Assembly (NCBI RefSeq): GCF_022811845.1
Contig: NZ_CP064266.1
Span: forward strand, 868,001-932,000
Length of the DNA: 64,000 bases
Reading direction: 5' to 3'
From: Bacillus pseudomycoides
GTDB lineage: Bacteria > Bacillota > Bacilli > Bacillales > Bacillaceae_G
The first letter of the stretch is position 1. Every line of letters starts with the position of its first letter. The position numbers were made by a program, and so were the translations under genes. Positions 19,594 to 27,151 of the stretch are shown here, one piece after another. The notes under the pieces are model-generated. The model was given only the letters and a program-made list of their open reading frames with translations. It was not told where the DNA came from and searched no databases.

Positions 19594-20499
19594 TTAACCA
19601 ATCCAAACACCATTCTTATCGAATTTATAATATTTACCATTAATCCATTTTTTCCCTGTTACCCTCTCACCAAAAGAATCAAGATAGTACCACTTATTAC
19701 CGAGTTTTAACCATCCGTAGTGTTCAGATCCATTGTTGTTAAAGTAATGCCAGTAATTACCGATTTTTTGCCAGCCTGTTTTCATTGCCCCACTTTTATC
19801 AAAGTAGTAATATGTATTATTTATAAAGCGTTTTCCTGTTTCCATAATTCCAAAGTCGCCAAGATAATACCATTTCCCTCCATTTGATAGCCAGCCTGTT
19901 TGTTTTACTCCATTATTATTTAAGAAATACCTATTCCCTTTAATTTGTGCCCAACCTGTTTGCATTGCTCCACTGTTTTCATTGAAATAGTAATACGTAT
20001 ATTTTCCTGTTTTTTTATTTTTGAATGAAACCCAGCCCTTTTGCATAATTCCATAATCGCCAAGATAATACCGTTTTCCTCCATTTGATAGCCAACCCGT
20101 TTGTTTTGCTCCCTTATTGTTGAAAAAATACCAAGATCCGTTAATTTGTACCCAACCTGTGCGCATTACTCCTGTATTTTCATCAAAATAGTAATATGTA
20201 GTTTTCCCTGTTTTTTTATCTTGAATTGGCATCCATCCTGTTTGCATAACTCCAAAAGCACTAAAATAATACCGTTTCCCACCAGTAGATAACCAACCTG
20301 TTACCTTCTTACCATTTTTGTCATAGTAATACCATTTTCCCTGTTGCTTTACCCATCCTTTAGCTTTGCTAGCTTTACTTACACTTGTAGTTTTAGAAGC
20401 AGTACTAGTATTTTGAGTTGCCTTGTTTCCTTCCGCATGAGCTATAGCTGGCATTAATAGCGCAGCAGAAAGTAAAGATGTAATAATTTTCTTTTTCAT
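19594..20499 (-). CDS. Secreted cell-wall/choline-binding-type repeat protein
   Basis: This 301-residue exported protein has a signal peptide (MKKKIITSLLSAALLMPAIA, cleavage near AHA-EG), a Ser/Thr/Lys-rich linker, then about 12 tandem 20-27-residue aromatic-rich repeats of the GW...WYYYD..G type, as in choline- or glucan-binding modules. No catalytic domain is present. The repeats show a higher-order period of three: the GWLSxGGKxYYL, GWxxxxxKKTGKxTYYYF and GWxQIxGxxYF units recur in the same order. The start is the ATG after AAGGGGAAAAAG. It is probably displayed on or bound to the wall; its ligand is unknown, since Bacillus teichoic acids generally lack choline. Confidence 0.85.
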   Translation of the reverse strand: MKKKIITSLLSAALLMPAIAHAEGNKATQNTSTASKTTSVSKASKAKGWVKQQGKWYYYDKNGKKVTGWLSTGGKRYYFSAFGVMQTGWMPIQDKKTGKTTYYYFDENTGVMRTGWVQINGSWYFFNNKGAKQTGWLSNGGKRYYLGDYGIMQKGWVSFKNKKTGKYTYYYFNENSGAMQTGWAQIKGNRYFLNNNGVKQTGWLSNGGKWYYLGDFGIMETGKRFINNTYYYFDKSGAMKTGWQKIGNYWHYFNNNGSEHYGWLKLGNKWYYLDSFGERVTGKKWINGKYYKFDKNGVWIG

Positions 20500-20765
20500 T
20501 CTTTTTCCCCTTTTCAAAATAGATAGTTTATATTATTTTACCAATTTTATCTAACAAATTAAATGTTTTTTTGTAATATTTATACAAATAAATCATAAGA
20601 TGTTTATGAGCTATAGATTGTTATAAACAAATTACTAAAAAGTCTTTTTGACTATATAAGCTTGATTATTTACTAACATACGTACATTCTTCTTTACTTT
20701 GAAATTCACCATATGTTTCCATTAAATTATATATAAAAGATCCCCTAATGAACTGAGGTGAAAAC

Positions 20766-21218
20766 ATGATTGTAATTAGTGCCTGTTTAGCTGGTATTGC
20801 TTGTCGTTACGATGGAAATGACAATCTCATTTCAAAAATAGAAGAGCTATTACAGAAAGAGGAAACCATCCTTGTCTGCCCAGAAGTATTGGGAGGTTTA
20901 CCTACCCCCCGTCCATCAGCAGAAATCATCGGCGGCAATGGGGACGATGTACTAGATGGCAAAGCAAAGGTGATGGATAAAGACGGGAACGATGTAACAA
21001 AATTTTTTGTTCAAGGAGCTTATCAAGCTTTGGAAGAAATAAAAGATTTAAATCCCGAATATATCATTTTAAAAGAGCGAAGTCCGTCTTGTGGTAGTTC
21101 TACTATTTATACAGGAGAATTTAACGGAAACAAACAAGAGGGATACGGTGTGACAACAGCATTATTTCGAAGACATGGCTTTACAGTAATTTCAGAAGCC
21201 GATTTTGAACACAAATAA
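20766..21218 (+). CDS. DUF523 family protein
   Basis: This 150-residue cytosolic protein belongs to the DUF523 family. Family marks are the opening VISACLAGIACRYDG (residues 3-17), CPEVLGGLPTPRPSAEI (about 39-55) and KERSPSCGSSTIY (about 102-114). The conserved cysteines suggest metal or Fe-S binding, but the function is unknown. Length is complete for the standalone form. TGAGGTGAAAAC precedes the ATG. It is a single gene with a bidirectional terminator shared with the YxeA-like gene. Confidence 0.9.
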   Translation: MIVISACLAGIACRYDGNDNLISKIEELLQKEETILVCPEVLGGLPTPRPSAEIIGGNGDDVLDGKAKVMDKDGNDVTKFFVQGAYQALEEIKDLNPEYIILKERSPSCGSSTIYTGEFNGNKQEGYGVTTALFRRHGFTVISEADFEHK

Positions 21219-21247
21219 AGGATTTGACCCACAGGTCAAATCCTTTT
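21216..21247. terminator. Bidirectional terminator
   Basis: The perfect stem AAAGGATTTGACC / GGTCAAATCCTTT lies between two converging genes. Confidence 0.9.
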
Positions 21248-21249
21248 CA

Positions 21250-21603
21250 TTATTTCACGCTTAATTTTTCTTTCACTTTTGCAGGAAGCTCGTCTTTTTT
21301 CACTTCTTCCCAAGCTGCTACTCCTTTTTTATCAGAGTAGAATACACGTAAGAACGCTTCTTTACGAAGTTCTTTATGCCCATTAAATTTCACTGTTTTT
21401 TCATTACCTTTTTCGTCAAAACCTTGTAATTCATAATTATACTCTGTGTATTTATTTCCTTCTTTAGATACCCCTGACTCTATTTTTGCATCAGTTGTAA
21501 TTTGAACATAGTACTCATCTTTCCCCATACGATTCAAATCACAGCCAACTAACATCGTAGCAAATACAACTAAAATACTAAAAAGTGCAATATATCGTTT
21601 CAT
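21250..21603 (-). CDS. YxeA-family (DUF1093) lipoprotein
   Basis: This 117-residue protein has a lipoprotein signal (hydrophobic stretch ending TMLVGC, lipobox LVGC) and a small beta-rich domain of the YxeA/DUF1093 family (YYVQITTDAKIE, YNYELQGFDEKGNEK, ELRKEAFLRVFY). It should be anchored to the outer face of the membrane. I start at the ATG at 21603 because AGGTG lies at good spacing; the longer frame begins upstream at GTG 21612. Members are often small secreted or surface proteins of unknown function, sometimes in bacteriocin-immunity-like settings, which is not shown here. Confidence 0.85.
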   Translation of the reverse strand: MKRYIALFSILVVFATMLVGCDLNRMGKDEYYVQITTDAKIESGVSKEGNKYTEYNYELQGFDEKGNEKTVKFNGHKELRKEAFLRVFYSDKKGVAAWEEVKKDELPAKVKEKLSVK

Positions 21604-21794
21604 GTTATTCACCTCATGTGTTTTTTATTATGTTTTTATCATAGTCCTTTTTCATTTGAGGAGAAATTCAAAAACGTGACATGAACATTACACTTTTGTA
21701 AGATTAAACACTGAAAAAACAAAAAAGATAACCAACTACTGCACCTAGTCGATTATCTTCTTTTTTGTATATCAACAAAGTTTTCGTATCTTAA

Positions 21795-21944
21795 TTAGGA
21801 AGCCGATTTATTAATTGTATAACGTTGTTCAATACGTTGTTCAATTTTTTCCATCTCTTTTTTATCATTCAATATCTTTTGTTTATTTTCTTGTACCAAC
21901 TCTTTAAACGATTTATGAAGTAATTTACAACGTTTGTTCGCCAT
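21795..21944 (-). CDS. FbpB-family small basic protein
   Basis: This 49-residue basic protein is encoded on the minus strand with a good ribosome binding site (ATAAGGAG). Its composition and motif (KSFKELVQENKQKIL followed by a short run ending IEQRIEQRY) match FbpB-type Fur-regulated basic proteins, thought to help small RNAs target mRNAs under iron shortage. I see no convincing Fur box in the 60 nt upstream, where instead the inverted repeat TCTGTG-N4-CACAGA (21963-21978) sits. A bcr1-like repeat lies immediately further upstream. The family assignment is by recall of sequence pattern only. Confidence 0.7.
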   Translation of the reverse strand: MANKRCKLLHKSFKELVQENKQKILNDKKEMEKIEQRIEQRYTINKSAS

Positions 21945-22005
21945 AATCATTTCTCCTTATTGTCTGTGCAATCACAGATATAAAATAAAATTTTCCGATC
22001 ACCAT

Positions 22006-22161
22006 AAAGTGAAACTTTAATCAGTGGGGGGGTTTTTCATCCCCCACTGATTACTAGTTGAACCAATCGGGCTTTTACGGACAGTTCATCTCTCACCTAA
22101 CTTCTTTGCTTCCGCTGAATTTTGAAGTGGGAGTGTTACTGTCCGTTAATGCAGGATAAAT
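22006..22161 (+). repeat. bcr1-like repeat, copy B
   Basis: A second full-length copy of the 156-bp element at 16015. The first hairpin is intact (AATCAGTGGGGG / CCCCCACTGATT), while the long second stem has several mismatches in its left arm (ACGGACAGTTCATCTCTCAC), so its outer part is conserved and its middle is decayed. Confidence 0.85.
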
Positions 22162-22466
22162 TTTTTGTCTTTATTTGTCGAAAAATTATTTCTTAATTAA
22201 AGAATACTATAACTTCCGAGTTTTTAGACCCATTTGTTTGAACATTATGTGAATTTAATAAAAACAATTATATACAAATTGAAAAACGAACATAAAAATC
22301 CTTTTTTAAGGAAGATCGAGAGGATTTCGAAGAGGTCAGATCCTTTTTCTGCCACATGCGGCGGGAGATACAGTACACTTCATGTCCTTTCAAGCAACTA
22401 GATTCTCATCTCCAACATCATAAAATAGGTTTATTCTCTTAACAATCAATAACACTAATTATATGA
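22162..22466. other. Intergenic stretch with no recognisable gene
   Basis: About 300 bp between bcr1 copy B and the yutM terminator. A GC-richer patch (22350-22390, CACATGCGGCGGGAGATAC) stands out from the AT-rich surroundings, but no frame with a ribosome binding site is convincing. It may contain decayed sequence. Confidence 0.4.
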
Positions 22467-22502
22467 ATAAAAAAAGAGCGTCCGTCTTCGGACACTCTTT
22501 TC
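22467..22502 (-). terminator. Terminator downstream of yutM
   Basis: The stem AAGAGTGTCCG / CGGACGCTCTT with T runs. It lies 75-110 nt past the yutM stop codon on the minus strand. Confidence 0.75.
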
Positions 22503-22576
22503 CTTTATAGCGAATTAAATAAGCGTTTGATTAAGTTTGCAAAACTCAATCATATCTCGATACGAAAAGCATTACA

Positions 22577-22930
22577 TTAGCACTCTTCCGGCTTACCAGC
22601 ATTCGACGCCGTACGGAAAGATGATCCACATCCGCATGATGCGATTGCATTCGGGTTATCGATTGTGAACCCGCCGCCAAGCATAGATTGCTTGTAATCA
22701 ATTTTTACTCCTTTTACAATCGGAGCACTTTCTTTATCAATAACAAATTCAACACCGAAAAACTCAAGAACTGTGTCGTCTTCATTTGGTTCTCTTTCAA
22801 ATCCTAAGCCGTAAGAAAGACCACTACATCCACCGCCATGTACAGCAAGGCGAACGTATTTCTCTCCATCTTCAGCATCTTTCAACATATCCTTAATTTG
22901 AAATGCTGCTTGTTCTGTTACATCAATCAT
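22577..22930 (-). CDS. yutM: HesB/IscA-type iron-sulfur cluster assembly protein
   Basis: This 117-residue A-type carrier receives and delivers Fe-S clusters to target proteins. The three conserved cysteines are present: GGGCSGLSYG (about residues 36-45) and CGCGSSF near the C-terminus (about 100-106). The ATG at 22930 follows GAAAGGAAGGTGG; upstream codons in the longer frame lack such a site. It lies downstream of dapF on the same strand, 41 bp from its end, in the same order as B. subtilis dapF-yutM. It works with the NifU-like YutI and LipA in this window. Confidence 0.93.
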   Translation of the reverse strand: MIDVTEQAAFQIKDMLKDAEDGEKYVRLAVHGGGCSGLSYGLGFEREPNEDDTVLEFFGVEFVIDKESAPIVKGVKIDYKQSMLGGGFTIDNPNAIASCGCGSSFRTASNAGKPEEC

Positions 22931-22971
22931 GAAATCCACCTTCCTTTCTTCTCTCGTTCTATTATACATCT

Positions 22972-23838
22972 TTACGCTTCTATCTTGTACTCATACACTC
23001 CGCGGCAAATTACTTCCGCTGGACCTTTCATCAAAACGTTACCTTCTTCTGTCCAGGCAATCATTAAATCTCCGCCTGCTAAATGAACCGTAATTTCTTC
23101 ACCACGCTTCATTTTTTCATTCAACACTGCTGCAACAACAGCTGCGCATGCGCCTGTTCCACAAGCCTGTGTCACGCCTGTTCCACGTTCCCAAACGCGG
23201 AAGTTCATTTCATTGTCATTCACAATTTCAATAAATTCAACATTCACTCGTTCTGGAAACATTTCATGTGTTTCAAGCACAGGTCCTAATGTTGTAAGCG
23301 GCGCTTCTTCTACATCATCAACAAAAATAACTGCATGTGGATTTCCCATTGAAACACCTGTAAAGACATAGCGATGATTACTGTATAAGAAGTCTTCACG
23401 AATGAATGGTGTTTCTCCCTCTCCAAGCATCGGCAGCTCGGCACGAGTTAAACGAGGAGCTCCCATATCAATTTTCACTAATGTAACAATACCCTCTTCT
23501 ACTGTCACTTCCGCTGTTACAATCCCAGCTAATGTTTCAATTGTAAAAACAGTTTCTTCTACTAATTTATGCTCATACGCATATTTCGCTACGCAGCGCA
23601 GCCCGTTCCCGCAACTCTTTCCTTCTGATCCATCATTATTAAACATACGCATTTTTACTGGTGCTACTTCCGATGGACAAATTAAAATCATGCCATCTGC
23701 CCCAATGCCAGTATTGATATTCGAAACCTTTTCCGCTACAAGAGCTAACTCTTCCTCTGGAATTTGTTCTTCAAACATATTTACATATATATAACTATTT
23801 CCAAGACCATGCATTTTTGTAAAAGAAAATTGGTTCAT
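22972..23838 (-). CDS. dapF: Diaminopimelate epimerase
   Basis: This 288-residue PLP-independent epimerase converts LL- to meso-diaminopimelate, for lysine and peptidoglycan synthesis. Both catalytic cysteines are in their motifs: [10 protein letters not shown] (about residues 73-82) and [11 protein letters not shown] (about 220-230). The opening FTKMHGLGN is typical. I take the ATG of MNQF as the start because GGAG lies nine bases upstream; an ATG six bases earlier is also possible. It is followed by yutM. A short stub possibly left from yutK lies upstream. Confidence 0.96.
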   Translation of the reverse strand: MNQFSFTKMHGLGNSYIYVNMFEEQIPEEELALVAEKVSNINTGIGADGMILICPSEVAPVKMRMFNNDGSEGKSCGNGLRCVAKYAYEHKLVEETVFTIETLAGIVTAEVTVEEGIVTLVKIDMGAPRLTRAELPMLGEGETPFIREDFLYSNHRYVFTGVSMGNPHAVIFVDDVEEAPLTTLGPVLETHEMFPERVNVEFIEIVNDNEMNFRVWERGTGVTQACGTGACAAVVAAVLNEKMKRGEEITVHLAGGDLMIAWTEEGNVLMKGPAEVICRGVYEYKIEA

Positions 23839-23979
23839 CCTCATTCACTCCAAAAAAAATTTGTTGTTTTAAGTATAAAATGCATGCTTTTGGAACACAA
23901 TAAGAACGTCCCCCGTTTCTCATATTTGACAACATTTTGATGGCTTTTAGATAAAAGCCACTCTTACACAAATCGTGAA

Positions 23980-24016
23980 AGAAAAAAGCCCTTCTCGGAA
24001 GGGCCTTTTTTCTTTC
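23980..24016 (-). terminator. Terminator after the 12-codon stub
   Basis: The stem GGCCCTTC / GAAGGGCTTTTTTC begins at the stop codon of the short frame 24015-24053. T/A runs occur on both sides. Confidence 0.8.
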
Positions 24017-24053
24017 ATACAAACATTCCAGCTAGTCCCCAAATAATATTCAT
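24015..24053 (-). pseudogene. Twelve-codon ORF, possible remnant of the nucleoside transporter gene yutK
   Basis: On the minus strand, TTTGAGGTGACAGG is followed by an ATG and twelve codons (MNIIWGLAGMFV) before TGA, then directly a terminator hairpin. The hydrophobic start resembles the N-terminus of NupC-type nucleoside transporters. B. subtilis has yutK, a nupC-like gene, at exactly this place between dapF and yuzB. The simplest reading is an internal deletion that kept the ribosome binding site, the start and the terminator. It could instead be a functional mini-ORF. Confidence 0.4.
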
Positions 24054-24131
24054 CCTGTCACCTCAAAGATTCAAATTCTTTGTTAGCATTTCCTCCAGAA
24101 GAATTGTTACTCTGATCGAACAGATGACAAA

Positions 24132-24164
24132 TAAAAAAGGTGCTGCTTATTTGCAGACACCTTA
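24132..24164 (-). terminator. Terminator of yuzB
   Basis: The stem AAGGTGTCTGCAAA...GCAGCACCTT with TTTTTT on the minus strand overlaps the yuzB stop codon. Confidence 0.8.
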
Positions 24165-24401
24165 AAACATTGGATTTTCATCTAAGTAGTCATATACGTT
24201 TTTCACAAGCTCTTCTACCGTTGCACCTTGTACGACTTCTCCGTTTACAAGTGCAAAAGGCCCTTCAAAACAAATACCACAATATCCTAGACAACCGTAC
24301 TCCATAACATCTAAATTTGGATCTTTTTCAAATTTTTCTAACGCTGCTTGTGAGCCACTCGCAAGGTTACCTACACAGAATTCGATTAATGGCTTAATCA
24401 A
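24162..24401 (-). CDS. yuzB: YuzB-family protein (DUF1450)
   Basis: This 79-residue protein of the YuzB/UPF0349 (DUF1450) family has three cysteines: one near the N-terminus (IEFCVGN) and two in [20 protein letters not shown], a [2Fe-2S] ferredoxin-like arrangement, so a small redox or Fe-S role is likely but unproven. It starts with TTG after GGGGGGATAG. It is divergent from yutJ as in B. subtilis, where yuzB and yutJ are neighbours. Confidence 0.85.
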   Translation of the reverse strand: MIKPLIEFCVGNLASGSQAALEKFEKDPNLDVMEYGCLGYCGICFEGPFALVNGEVVQGATVEELVKNVYDYLDENPMF

Positions 24402-24534
24402 AACTATCCCCCCTGTATCTCAAAAAAATAAATCTATACTAAGAAAACTAAGCTGTTCCTTGTTGTTTTCATTACACTTACTAAAATATTTAGTTGCTAC
24501 ACTGCTTCACTTCAAATCAAAAGATCTTCTCTAT

Positions 24535-24738
24535 ATCAATCCATTTTAGATTCCCAACATACATACATACATACATACATACATACATACATACATACAT
24601 ACTACTGCTACGAAAACAAAAAAAGATCTCCACTCACTTCCTCCTTCTGGTTTCACACGGCATGGGACCAAAAAAGGCTCTGACCGCTTCTATCCATCAG
24701 CGGACGCTCTCTCCAACCTAAAAAGAAGGTGTTTATGA
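24535..24738 (+). repeat. Family 3 repeat, copy F1, carrying a microsatellite
   Basis: This element is shared with 26061-26228, 26292-26455, 57903-58153 and (inverted) 61000-61082. Shared blocks include CACTC..TT.CTC, GGCATGGGACCAAAAAAGGC, CTGACCGCTTCTATCCATC and CTCTCTCCAACCTAAAAAGA. Where other copies read CAACATATAAGT, this copy holds an (ACAT)11 tract. No transposase or coding frame is evident. Confidence 0.8.
24557..24602 (+). repeat. Tetranucleotide microsatellite (ACAT)11
   Basis: Eleven perfect ACAT units plus AC, 46 nt in all, embedded in a family 3 repeat 155 bp upstream of the yuzB start and 320 bp upstream of yutJ. Long perfect tetranucleotide runs are uncommon in bacterial genomes and mutate by slipped-strand pairing. 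Confidence 0.97.
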
Positions 24739-24920
24739 ACTTCAACAGACAAACTAAAACAGTTTGCCCACTTTTCTTCTTATTGTACAACAGAGTACAC
24801 ATTCATGCATTGTTATTTGTTCACAAATTCGATATAATTTGATTGAGTAAAGTCAAAATATTTTTTCAATATATAATTGTATGATTAGGGGATATTTCAA
24901 CAGAAAAGGGGTAATCCATC

Positions 24921-25991
24921 ATGAAACACCTCGTATTACTGGGCGGTGGCTACGGTGGAATGAGAATTCTGCAGCGGCTTCTTCCAAACAACCAACTTCC
25001 AGATGATGTCCAAGTGACATTAATCGACAAAGTACCATACCATTGTTTTAAAACAGAATATTACGCATTAGTAGCGGGGACAATTTCAGAAACGCATATT
25101 CGTATTCCGTTTCCAGAGCACCCGCGCCTCAACATCCAATACGGAACAGTAACAAATGTTGACCTTGAAAACAAAGCCGTTCATCTCGATAGCGGTGAAG
25201 AAATTCAATATGATGATTTAATTATCGGACTTGGTTGTGAAGACAAATATCACAACGTTCCAGGCGCAAAAGAATATACACATAGCCTACAATCTATTGA
25301 GCAAACACGCAAAACATATGAACAATTGAACAGCTTAGAACCTAACGCAACAGTTGCTGTTGTCGGTGCTGGTTTAAGCGGCGTTGAGGTGGCAAGTGAA
25401 CTTCGAGAAAGCCGTTCTGATCTAAAGATCTACTTATTTGACCGAAAAGATCGTATTTTATTTCCTTTCCCAGAAAAATTAAGTAGATACGTAGAAGAGT
25501 GGTTCGTAAAGCATAATGTTACAATTATACGAAACTCTAACATTACAAAAGTAGAACCGAACGTTGTGTACAACCATGACGAACCACTGGAATGCGATGC
25601 AATCGTATGGACAGCTGGCATTCAAGCAAATGAAGTTGTTCGAAATCTTCCAGTTGAACAAGATAGTAGTGGACGGGTCGTATTAACAAAATATCATAAT
25701 ATTCCGAATAACGAGCATGTTTATGTTGTAGGAGATTGTGCTTCCCTTCCACACGCCCCATCTGCACAGCTTGCTGAAGGCCAAGGTGAACAAATTGTCC
25801 AAATATTATTAAAACGTTGGAATAATGAAGCACTTCCTGATGAACTACCTGTTATTAAATTAAAAGGAGTTCTCGGTTCTCTCGGTAAGAAGCACGGATT
25901 CGGGCTATTAGCAAATCAACCATTAATGGGACGTGTACCTAGACTTTTAAAGTCCGGCATTCTTTGGATGTATAAATATCATAATGGTTAA
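24921..25991 (+). CDS. yutJ: NADH dehydrogenase-like FAD/NAD oxidoreductase YutJ
   Basis: This 356-residue flavoprotein resembles NDH-2-type pyridine nucleotide-disulfide oxidoreductases. It has an FAD motif VLLGGGYGGM (residues 5-14), an NAD(P) motif VAVVGAGLSGVEVASEL (about 146-162) and the second FAD segment VYVVGDCASLPHAPSAQLAE (about 268-287). It is shorter than YumB and lacks an obvious membrane-binding C-terminus. AAAGGGGTAATCCATC precedes the ATG. Gene order (yuzB divergent, then yutJ) follows B. subtilis. The electron acceptor is not known from sequence. Confidence 0.88.
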   Translation: MKHLVLLGGGYGGMRILQRLLPNNQLPDDVQVTLIDKVPYHCFKTEYYALVAGTISETHIRIPFPEHPRLNIQYGTVTNVDLENKAVHLDSGEEIQYDDLIIGLGCEDKYHNVPGAKEYTHSLQSIEQTRKTYEQLNSLEPNATVAVVGAGLSGVEVASELRESRSDLKIYLFDRKDRILFPFPEKLSRYVEEWFVKHNVTIIRNSNITKVEPNVVYNHDEPLECDAIVWTAGIQANEVVRNLPVEQDSSGRVVLTKYHNIPNNEHVYVVGDCASLPHAPSAQLAEGQGEQIVQILLKRWNNEALPDELPVIKLKGVLGSLGKKHGFGLLANQPLMGRVPRLLKSGILWMYKYHNG

Positions 25992-25995
25992 GTAG

Positions 25996-26028
25996 AAAAA
26001 CAAGGGCAGATTGCTCTTGTTTTTTTCT
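25996..26028 (+). terminator. Terminator of yutJ
   Basis: AAACAAGGGCA / TGCTCTTGTTTTTTT directly after the stop codon. Confidence 0.8.
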
Positions 26029-26060
26029 ATTTTTCTCCTTTTTTGATACGATATGAATAT

Positions 26061-26228
26061 ATAAATCCATTTTGACTTTTCAACATATAAGTCGCTGCTA
26101 CAAAGAACAAAATGGGACTTGCACTCGTTTTCTCTCTCTGTTCTCACTTGGCATGGGACGAGAAAAGACTCTGATCGCTTCTATGCATGACTAGGTCCTC
26201 TCTCCCTCCTAAAAGAAGGGTTTTTGCC
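26061..26228 (+). repeat. Family 3 repeat, copy F2
   Basis: About 168 bp, beginning ATAAATCCATTTTGAC, with CACTCGTTTTCTCTCTCTG, GGCATGGGACGAGAAAAG, CTGATCGCTTCTATGCATGA and a CTCTCTCCCTCCTAAAAGAA tail. The same order of blocks is seen in all copies. It lies head-to-tail with copy F3. Confidence 0.85.
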
Positions 26229-26265
26229 ATGTTTTTAATTTATATTTACATAAATTAAAATTCCC

Positions 26266-26291
26266 ATCACCGATCGAGCTTTTACAGGATA
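26266..26291 (+). repeat. Possible decayed bcr1-like fragment
   Basis: CACCGATCGAGCTTTTACAG-GATAA resembles the bcr1 segment AACCAATCGGGCTTTTAC joined directly to its GGGATAA end, the same kind of internal deletion seen in copy D at 58158. It abuts family 3 copy F3. Confidence 0.4.
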
Positions 26292-26455
26292 ACTCCTTTT
26301 TGATTTTTCACATATACGTTACTACTATGAAAACAAAAAGGAACTTACACTCATTTTCTCTCTCTGTTCTTACTTGGTATGGGGCGGGAAAAGGCTCTGA
26401 CCGCTTCTATGCATGGCTGGATCCTCTCTCCCTCCTAAAAAGAAGGGTTTTGTCT
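26292..26455 (+). repeat. Family 3 repeat, copy F3
   Basis: About 164 bp with the family blocks CACTCATTTTCTCTCTCTG, GGTATGGGGCGGGAAAAGGC, CTGACCGCTTCTATGCATGG and the CTCTCTCCCTCCTAAAAAGA tail. It ends about 25 bp before the ribosome binding site of the ABC gene and is an open frame that artificially lengthens that gene. Confidence 0.85.
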
Positions 26456-26491
26456 TTTTTAAATTTATATAGAATCAGAAAGGAGAAAATT

Positions 26492-27151
26492 ATGTTTCTA
26501 TTAAAAGACGTAACATATAAAGACATCTTACATATTCCTTACTTAGAGATTCACAAAGAAAAAACCACCTGCATTATCGGTGAAAGTGGTAGCGGAAAAA
26601 GTACGTTACTTCGCATGCTCAATGATCTACAATCACCAACAACTGGCGAAATTGAATATAACGGTGCCCCCATTTCGTCTTATCCACCTATTCAATTACG
26701 TCGTGAAGTTGTTATGCTAGGGCAAACTCCTCCTATATTTGATGGAACAGTAAAAGATAATTTGTTAATGGGACTTCGCTTTTCAGAGAAACCTTTCCCA
26801 CCTGACGAAGCACTACAAGAAGCTCTCGCAATTGTAAACTTAGAAAAAGATTTAACAAGTATCGCCTCATTATTATCTGGTGGCGAAAAGCAACGGCTTT
26901 CCTTAGCGCGCGTATTATTAATGGACCCGCCCGTTTATTTATTAGATGAGCCAACATCTGCATTAGATGCTGATACAGAAAAACGCGTCATGCAAAATTT
27001 CACTACAATTGCGAAACAAAAAAAGAAAACAGTTATCTTTATTACCCATTCACAACAGCTTCCAGAAGAAATAGCAGCCGACATTATTGAAATTAGTAAA
27101 ACAAAAGGTGCTATTAGAAGGGAAGTGCACGCATTTGAAGGGCGTTATTGA
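26492..27151 (+). CDS. fetA: ABC transporter ATP-binding protein, FetA/YbbL-like
   Basis: This 219-residue ATPase powers the adjacent UPF0014 permease. It shows Walker A GESGSGKST (about residues 32-40), the Q-loop region MLGQTPP, signature LSGGEKQR (about 130-137), Walker B VYLLDEPTSALD (about 149-160) and the H-loop FITHS. I use the ATG at 26492 after GAAAGGAGAAAAT; an upstream in-frame extension to 26300 lies within the family 3 repeat and is not coding. The E. coli pair FetAB is implicated in iron export and oxidative stress resistance; the role here is inferred. Confidence 0.9.
   Translation: MFLLKDVTYKDILHIPYLEIHKEKTTCIIGESGSGKSTLLRMLNDLQSPTTGEIEYNGAPISSYPPIQLRREVVMLGQTPPIFDGTVKDNLLMGLRFSEKPFPPDEALQEALAIVNLEKDLTSIASLLSGGEKQRLSLARVLLMDPPVYLLDEPTSALDADTEKRVMQNFTTIAKQKKKTVIFITHSQQLPEEIAADIIEISKTKGAIRREVHAFEGRY

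Noticed and set aside
21945..22005. Fur box upstream of the FbpB-like gene
   Set aside because: No stretch resembles GATAATGATTATCATTATC; only a short CTGTG/CACAG inverted repeat is visible.
23795..24022. 75-codon open frame overlapping the dapF start and the terminator
   Set aside because: It runs through a terminator hairpin and lacks a ribosome binding site; the 12-codon frame in another phase is better supported.
24557..24602. Possible CRISPR array
   Set aside because: The units are four bases long with no spacers; it is a simple microsatellite, and no cas genes are present.
24494..24721. Frame encoding a run of Thr-Tyr-Ile-His repeats
   Set aside because: It is only a translation of the (ACAT)n microsatellite inside a repeat; it has no start signals.
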